Part shown: positions 60,129 to 64,000 of the stretch, in pieces
How positions within the stretch are numbered: position 1 is the first letter of the stretch
Layout of the letters: each line of letters begins with the position of its first letter
Assembly: GCA_035493955.1 (NCBI GenBank)
Contig: DATJHI010000041.1
Location: forward strand, 159,158 to 223,157
DNA length: 64,000 bases
Origin: NCED01 sp035493955
GTDB lineage: Bacteria; Pseudomonadota; Alphaproteobacteria; Caulobacterales; Caulobacteraceae
Reading direction: 5' to 3'
Notes under the pieces: generated by a model
Told to the model about the DNA's origin: nothing
The model's input: only the letters and a program-made list of their open reading frames with translations
Database searches by the model: none
Position numbers and translations under genes: made by a program

Positions 60129-61796
60129 CTAGCGGTCCAGCACTTCGGGACGGGGAGTGATGGTGACGAACCCGAATTTCGCCATCCACAACAGGCTTCT
60201 GGCGGCGACGCCGCGCCGGGAGGGGGCCGTCGCCGCGGCGGCGACCGCGACCGGCGTCGGACCGTGCTTCTGTAAAACCCCGACGACGGCGGCGATCTCC
60301 TCCGCCGTGAGGATGGTCGAAGCGGCGTAGGCTATGGTGGGCTCCCGCAGCATGGCCTGGACCGCGCCGATTGTCGCACCGGGCGCCAGGGTCGCGACCG
60401 CCTCCGGAGCCAATCCCTGGGTGGGATAGCCGGCGAACAGCTGGAACGGGTCCGGGCGCCAGGGACTGAGGCCGCCGGCCGGTCGCGCCGGCGCGGCCTT
60501 GCGGATCGCGGCGAGCTCGGCCCAGAGGGCCTGATACTGGCCAATCACCGTCTTCCAGTCGAACACGGTGCGGGCCCGCTCCTGAGCGGCCGCCCCCATC
60601 GTGCGGCGCAGGTCCTCGTTGTCGATCAGTTGCACCAAAGCGTCCGCCGCGGCGTCGATATCGACGGCGACGAACTGGCTTGCCATGCCGACATAGTGGT
60701 CGAAGGTTTCCCACCCGTTGGCGTGGGCGACAGCCAGGTCCAGGGCGCCGCCGGGGCGGGGAGCAAGGGTCGGGACGCGGAACCCCTGCACCCCATGCCG
60801 GATGAGGTCCCGGTAGCCGTCCCAATCGGAGATCACCGAGGGCAGGCCCGCGGCCATGGCCTCGACCGGGGTCAGGCCGAAGGTCTCCTGGATGTTGTCC
60901 GACAGGGACAGGAAGATGTCGCCCGCCGACCAGATCGGGAACCGCACGTCCGGCCGGCGGCCGTCCAGGACGTGGGTCTTGATGCTCGGCGCGAAGCGGG
61001 GTCCGGCCTCGGCGAAGGCCGCATGCAGATATTCGTTGGAGGCCCAGCCCGACAGTATCCAATGGATCGGCCGCTTGGTCCGCTGCGCCGCGCGCTCCAG
61101 GGCCATGGCCATGGGCAGGGGATTCATCTTGGCGTGCGGGGAAAACCGGCCGACGTAGAGGACAGCTATGGCGTCCTCCTCGATCCCGAGCTTCGCCCGC
61201 CATTCGGCGCGATACTGGGGCGACGGGGTGAAATCGTCGGCGTTTATCCCCAGGGGGATGGTTTCGAGCCGAAGCTGCGGCGCCTTGATCGGTCCGAAGC
61301 GCTCGCGCAGGTATTCGAGCATCAGGTCCTGCTGAAGGGCGACGCTTTCGGCGACCGCCCGCGAGGTGCAGATCAGGGCGTCCCACGGTTCGACCGGGGC
61401 CTCCAGCATGGCGACCAGGGCGTCCATGACGCCGCCGCTGGCCGTGGTGTGGGTCAGGCCGCAGATGCTGTAGAGGTTCGCGCCCAACAGACGCCGGTTC
61501 CAGGCCTCCTGGGCGTTAGCGGGCGCGGAGACGAACAGGCATCCCGGTTCGGAGAGGCGGCGCATATTGCCGCGGCCGATCCACTGGAAGGGCTTTTCGA
61601 CCGGTTCGATCCGCCGGATCAGGGCCTCGGCCTGGGCGAGCGGCTCGTTCGTCCAGTTGCAGAAATAGAACTGCTCGACGCCGCTGTGGCGAAGGAATCC
61701 CCGCAGGAAACTTTCGCCGGCGGCCTGGCGGCCCATCAGCTTGGCGCCGCCGGTCTGGAAGGCGTCGGAATAGAACGAGATGGCGGCGTTCGACAT
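60129..61796 (-). CDS. Glycosyltransferase, GT4-like
   Basis: A 555-residue protein with a GT-B fold. The C-domain is clear: VLYVGRFSPHAKMNPLPMAMAL, then FPIWSAGDIFLSLSDNIQETFGLTPVEAMAAGLPSVISDWDG, the E-x7-E motif of GT4 enzymes. About 130 residues follow the catalytic core, rich in Ala. The sugar and acceptor are unknown; the setting between TolC and the RTX protein suggests surface glycan or glycoprotein synthesis. A start nine codons upstream is possible. Confidence 0.87.
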   Translation of the reverse strand: MSNAAISFYSDAFQTGGAKLMGRQAAGESFLRGFLRHSGVEQFYFCNWTNEPLAQAEALIRRIEPVEKPFQWIGRGNMRRLSEPGCLFVSAPANAQEAWNRRLLGANLYSICGLTHTTASGGVMDALVAMLEAPVEPWDALICTSRAVAESVALQQDLMLEYLRERFGPIKAPQLRLETIPLGINADDFTPSPQYRAEWRAKLGIEEDAIAVLYVGRFSPHAKMNPLPMAMALERAAQRTKRPIHWILSGWASNEYLHAAFAEAGPRFAPSIKTHVLDGRRPDVRFPIWSAGDIFLSLSDNIQETFGLTPVEAMAAGLPSVISDWDGYRDLIRHGVQGFRVPTLAPRPGGALDLAVAHANGWETFDHYVGMASQFVAVDIDAAADALVQLIDNEDLRRTMGAAAQERARTVFDWKTVIGQYQALWAELAAIRKAAPARPAGGLSPWRPDPFQLFAGYPTQGLAPEAVATLAPGATIGAVQAMLREPTIAYAASTILTAEEIAAVVGVLQKHGPTPVAVAAAATAPSRRGVAARSLLWMAKFGFVTITPRPEVLDR

Positions 61797-61910
61797 GGGA
61801 GGCGAGGATTCCTGCCGCGACATGCGGCGGCCGGACGGCCAGCCGATCCGTGGACGGTCTAGCTCGCGGCCCTGGGCGATGAAACCGCGACGGCCGCAAA
61901 AGGCAAGAAA

Positions 61911-61937
61911 AAGGGGCCGCCCCGAAGGGCGGCCCCA
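61911..61937 (-). terminator. Intrinsic terminator of the RTX gene
   Basis: On the minus strand GGGGCCGCCC and GGGCGGCCCC-type arms close a TTCG loop, followed by TTTTT. It lies 26 bases after the RTX stop and is among the strongest terminators of the window. Confidence 0.88.
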
Positions 61938-61962
61938 AAACGCTTAGTCCGTTTAGAGTAGC

Positions 61963-63504
61963 TTAGGTGAAATCGATGGCGTTGACGCCCGCGCTGGAAA
62001 CACCAACCAGCTTGATCACCTGGTCAGCGGTCGTCAGCGCGCCGTCGTGGTTGCTGTCGACGAACACGTAGGTGTCGGATCCGACCGAAACCGCAACCAC
62101 CGCCGAGTTGACAGTGCCGAAGGTGGCCGCCGCGTTGGTCGCCGCGGTGGCGTAGTCGGCCGCCGCACCAAGCTTGCTGAAGGTGATCGAAGCCGTGTGA
62201 AGCATTTTCAACTTATCCGCGCCGGTCGCGAAACCGAGGATCGAGTCCGTCGTGGAGTTGTCGGTGCTGTACGCCGTGGTGTTGGCGTTGGCGCTCTCAT
62301 CAATGCTGTCGTTGCCGGCGCCGCCGGAGATGGTGTCGACGCCGTCAGCCGCCGTACCGACGATCGTATCGTTGCCGGCGTCGCCCGAAATCGAGTCGTT
62401 GCCGGCGCCGCCAGCGATCGAGTCGTTGCCTTGACCGCCGAAAATCGAGTCGGTGCCAGCGTTGCCAGCGATGGTGTCGTTGCCGGCGTTGCCGTTGATG
62501 CTGTCGCCGCCGCCAGCAGCGGTTGCGCCAGCAGTGATCGTATCGTTGTCGCTGCCACCGAACATGGTGTCGTTGCCGGTGCCGCCGGTGATGTTGTCGT
62601 TGCCGATGTCACCCGAGAGCGAGTTGTTGCCCGCGCTGCCCGTGACCACGATGTTGTCGTCGCCCTGGCCGCCATAGACGGAGTTGTTGCCCGCGCCGCC
62701 GTCCAGGGTGTCGGTGCCGACGTTGCCGCCGATCGAGTCGTTGCCCAGACCGCCGACGATGTTGTCGTTGCCGAAACCGCCGAAGGCGGTGTCGTTGCCG
62801 GCGCCGCCGTCAACGCTGTCGTCGCCCAGGTCGCCCGAGAGCGAGTCGTTGCCGGCTTGGCCGAACAGGCTGTCGTTGTTCTGACCACCGAACAGGCTGT
62901 CGTTGCCGTTGCCGCCGTCGAGGCTGTCGCTGCCGATGTTGCCGTTGACGCTGTCGTTGCCGTCAGAGGCGAAGATGGTGTCGGTGCCTTGACCGCCGTA
63001 CAGCGAGTCGGTGCCGCCGGCGCCGTTGATCGAGTCGTTGCCGAGGTTGCCGTCGATGGAGTCGTTGCCGGCTTCGGTCGCGGTCGCGCTGGCGGAGCCG
63101 CCGGACAGCTGGTCGTCGCCGCCGCCGCCGCGGATCACGTCGTCGCCGGCCATGCCGTTGACGGTGTCGCCGGCGCCGGCCGTGGTGTCATTGAGGCCCA
63201 CGAACTGGTCGTTCAGAGCCGTGCCGGTCACGGTCACGTTGCTGGCGGCGTTGGCGCTGACCTTCAGGACCGAGCCGTCCAGGGTCAGGAATTCCGGGTT
63301 GGCCGTGGCGTCGGCGTCGGCGTTCAGGGCGGTGTTCTGGAACACCACCGACTTGCCGCCGTAGGTGAGGGTGGTCACCGCGGCGCCGACGGAAACGGTC
63401 GTGTTGGCGGCGGACTGGCCGGCGCCGTCCAGGGCGATCTGGTCCGAGGTCGTGAAGCTAAGGCCCTGGGCCGAAGTGATGGTGGACCAAGCATACGTAG
63501 TCAT
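61963..63504 (-). CDS. RTX beta-roll calcium-binding protein, type I secreted
   Basis: A 513-residue secreted protein without a Sec signal. Residues 1-110 are a Thr/Ala-rich strand domain. Residues about 118-400 are RTX nonapeptides (GGxGxDxxx type) that bind calcium. These are arranged in a 36-residue super-repeat of four nonapeptides (six copies). The C-terminal 110 residues (SILGFATGADKLKM ... FVDSNHDGALTTADQVIKL) hold an EF-hand-like loop and the uncleaved export signal ending in AIDFT. The ATG has GGAGAG four bases upstream. It is likely an S-layer or adhesin-type protein exported through the TolC protein nearby. Confidence 0.92.
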   Translation of the reverse strand: MTTYAWSTITSAQGLSFTTSDQIALDGAGQSAANTTVSVGAAVTTLTYGGKSVVFQNTALNADADATANPEFLTLDGSVLKVSANAASNVTVTGTALNDQFVGLNDTTAGAGDTVNGMAGDDVIRGGGGDDQLSGGSASATATEAGNDSIDGNLGNDSINGAGGTDSLYGGQGTDTIFASDGNDSVNGNIGSDSLDGGNGNDSLFGGQNNDSLFGQAGNDSLSGDLGDDSVDGGAGNDTAFGGFGNDNIVGGLGNDSIGGNVGTDTLDGGAGNNSVYGGQGDDNIVVTGSAGNNSLSGDIGNDNITGGTGNDTMFGGSDNDTITAGATAAGGGDSINGNAGNDTIAGNAGTDSIFGGQGNDSIAGGAGNDSISGDAGNDTIVGTAADGVDTISGGAGNDSIDESANANTTAYSTDNSTTDSILGFATGADKLKMLHTASITFSKLGAAADYATAATNAAATFGTVNSAVVAVSVGSDTYVFVDSNHDGALTTADQVIKLVGVSSAGVNAIDFT

Positions 63505-63983
63505 AGGCTCTCCAATCTTTTGTTGGCTGGGCTCAGCGCCCGGACCGCGAACAGGGCCCAGCACCGGACCCGGGAAACAGGTTCATGGAGCCGCCCAACC
63601 GTCCTTGCCGAACCGCCCCTCCGCGGCTGTAAGCAGGGATCGAACGCCCCACTGCCTTCATAGCCGATCCGATCGAACTTGCAACAAGAAATCAGGACGG
63701 CCCGCGCCCGGCTTTTCGGGAGCCCCGCAATCGTCGCCAACCCTTGCAGCATAAGGGACGGCGAGGCTTCGGACGACCCGCGGAAGGGTCGGGCGCCCGA
63801 CAGAGCGGCCGCGCCGCCAAGATCAAATCCGCCATCGCCGGCAATAGTGGCGGTCCCGGCGCCATAAAACTGCAAGAAACGCCGAATTGACACAGCCAGC
63901 GGGCCGATACAACAAACAATCCGCCCTCGAATTCCTGATTCGTACTTGTGATTCACCTCCGGGGGAATCACCGCGCCGATCCG
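63505..63983. other. Long upstream region of the RTX gene, no gene seen
   Basis: About 480 bases. It must hold the RTX promoter. On the minus strand there are A/T-rich patches near 63850-63950 but no certain -35/-10 pair. Open frames here show no protein-like composition. Confidence 0.4.
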
Positions 63984-64000
63984 CTTCTCCCCTCGCGGGA
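63984..64000. repeat. REP-like hairpin arm cut by the window end
   Basis: CTTCTCCCCTCGCGGGA matches the first arm and loop of the repeats near 19.5, 20.2 and 41.4 kb with one loop change. The rest lies outside the window. Confidence 0.5.

Noticed and set aside
62250..63200. Tandem DNA repeats that could be taken for a CRISPR array
   Set aside because: They are in-frame coding repeats of the RTX protein with no constant repeat/variable spacer structure and no cas genes.
62047..63663. 538-codon open frame antisense to the RTX gene, Val/Ala-rich and repetitive
   Set aside because: Its repetitiveness mirrors the RTX nonapeptide codons. The minus strand has an SD, the RTX motif, a secretion signal and a terminator.
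63501..63971. Open frame of 156 codons upstream of the RTX gene on the same strand
   Set aside because: Mixed composition without protein character, no SD, and it runs over the RTX leader and start region.

Overview
The window is a high-GC stretch of a Caulobacterales chromosome, most likely Phenylobacterium or Caulobacter. This rests on a complete tad/cpa pilus locus in the Caulobacter order (pilA-cpaA-B-C-D-E-F-tadB-tadC), CtrA-type TTAA-N7-TTAAC boxes in front of pilA and cpaB, long alanine/proline-rich tails on housekeeping proteins (S16), and rpmH-rnpA-yidC-engB-argB-dapD synteny. It is inference from gene order and sequence character, not from a database search. Most of the window is core chromosome. 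There is no phage, integrase, insertion sequence or CRISPR array.

Layout. 1-8.5 kb: a truncated YciI protein, YceI, a DegP-like periplasmic protease, a repeat-rich peptidoglycan-binding protein, a lipoprotein, an MFS transporter, and a convergent M56-peptidase/TonB pair whose promoters carry TTACG/CGTAA dyads; the M56 gene is broken by a one-base frameshift. A tRNA-Arg(ACG) follows. 8.6-12.9 kb: gamma-glutamyltransferase, an orphan sensor kinase and a DedA/TVP38 membrane protein. 12.9-18.8 kb: rpmH-rnpA-yidC-engB, then the translationally coupled argB-HAD phosphatase-dapD genes; two tiny overlapping genes lie on the opposite strand. 18.8-23.5 kb is the most accessory part: small membrane proteins, REP-like repeats, DUF3617, and a four-gene vapB-vapC-hypothetical-dpnI cassette encoding a DpnI-type methyl-directed endonuclease. 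23.5-28.7 kb: uvrB, small proteins, a dienelactone hydrolase and a FUSC-type exporter. 28.7-38.6 kb: the tad pilus locus. 39.3-44.8 kb: ffh-rpsP-rimM-(HerA-like ATPase)-trmD-rplS, closed by a strong terminator. 44.8-53.3 kb: a fused glycosidase/RmlD protein, leuC, nrdB with NrdR-like boxes, an ArsR/SRPBCC/ClpP group and nadE. 53.3-64 kb: surface biogenesis: dTDP-rhamnose genes rmlB-rmlA-rmlC with an epimerase and a TPR glycosyltransferase-like protein, a TolC-type outer-membrane channel, a glycosyltransferase, and a large RTX beta-roll protein.

How it works together. The right-hand 11 kb reads as a cell-surface module: activated sugar synthesis, glycosyl transfer, a type I secretion outer-membrane channel and a secreted calcium-binding RTX protein; the ABC and adaptor components must lie elsewhere. 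The rmlD step is not free-standing here; an RmlD domain occurs only fused to a GH1-like domain about 10 kb away. The most distinctive items are the dpnI/toxin-antitoxin cassette, the 36-residue super-repeat of the RTX protein, the GH1-RmlD fusion, the dyad-controlled tonB/M56 pair, and hairpin repeats that have inserted next to or into coding sequences.
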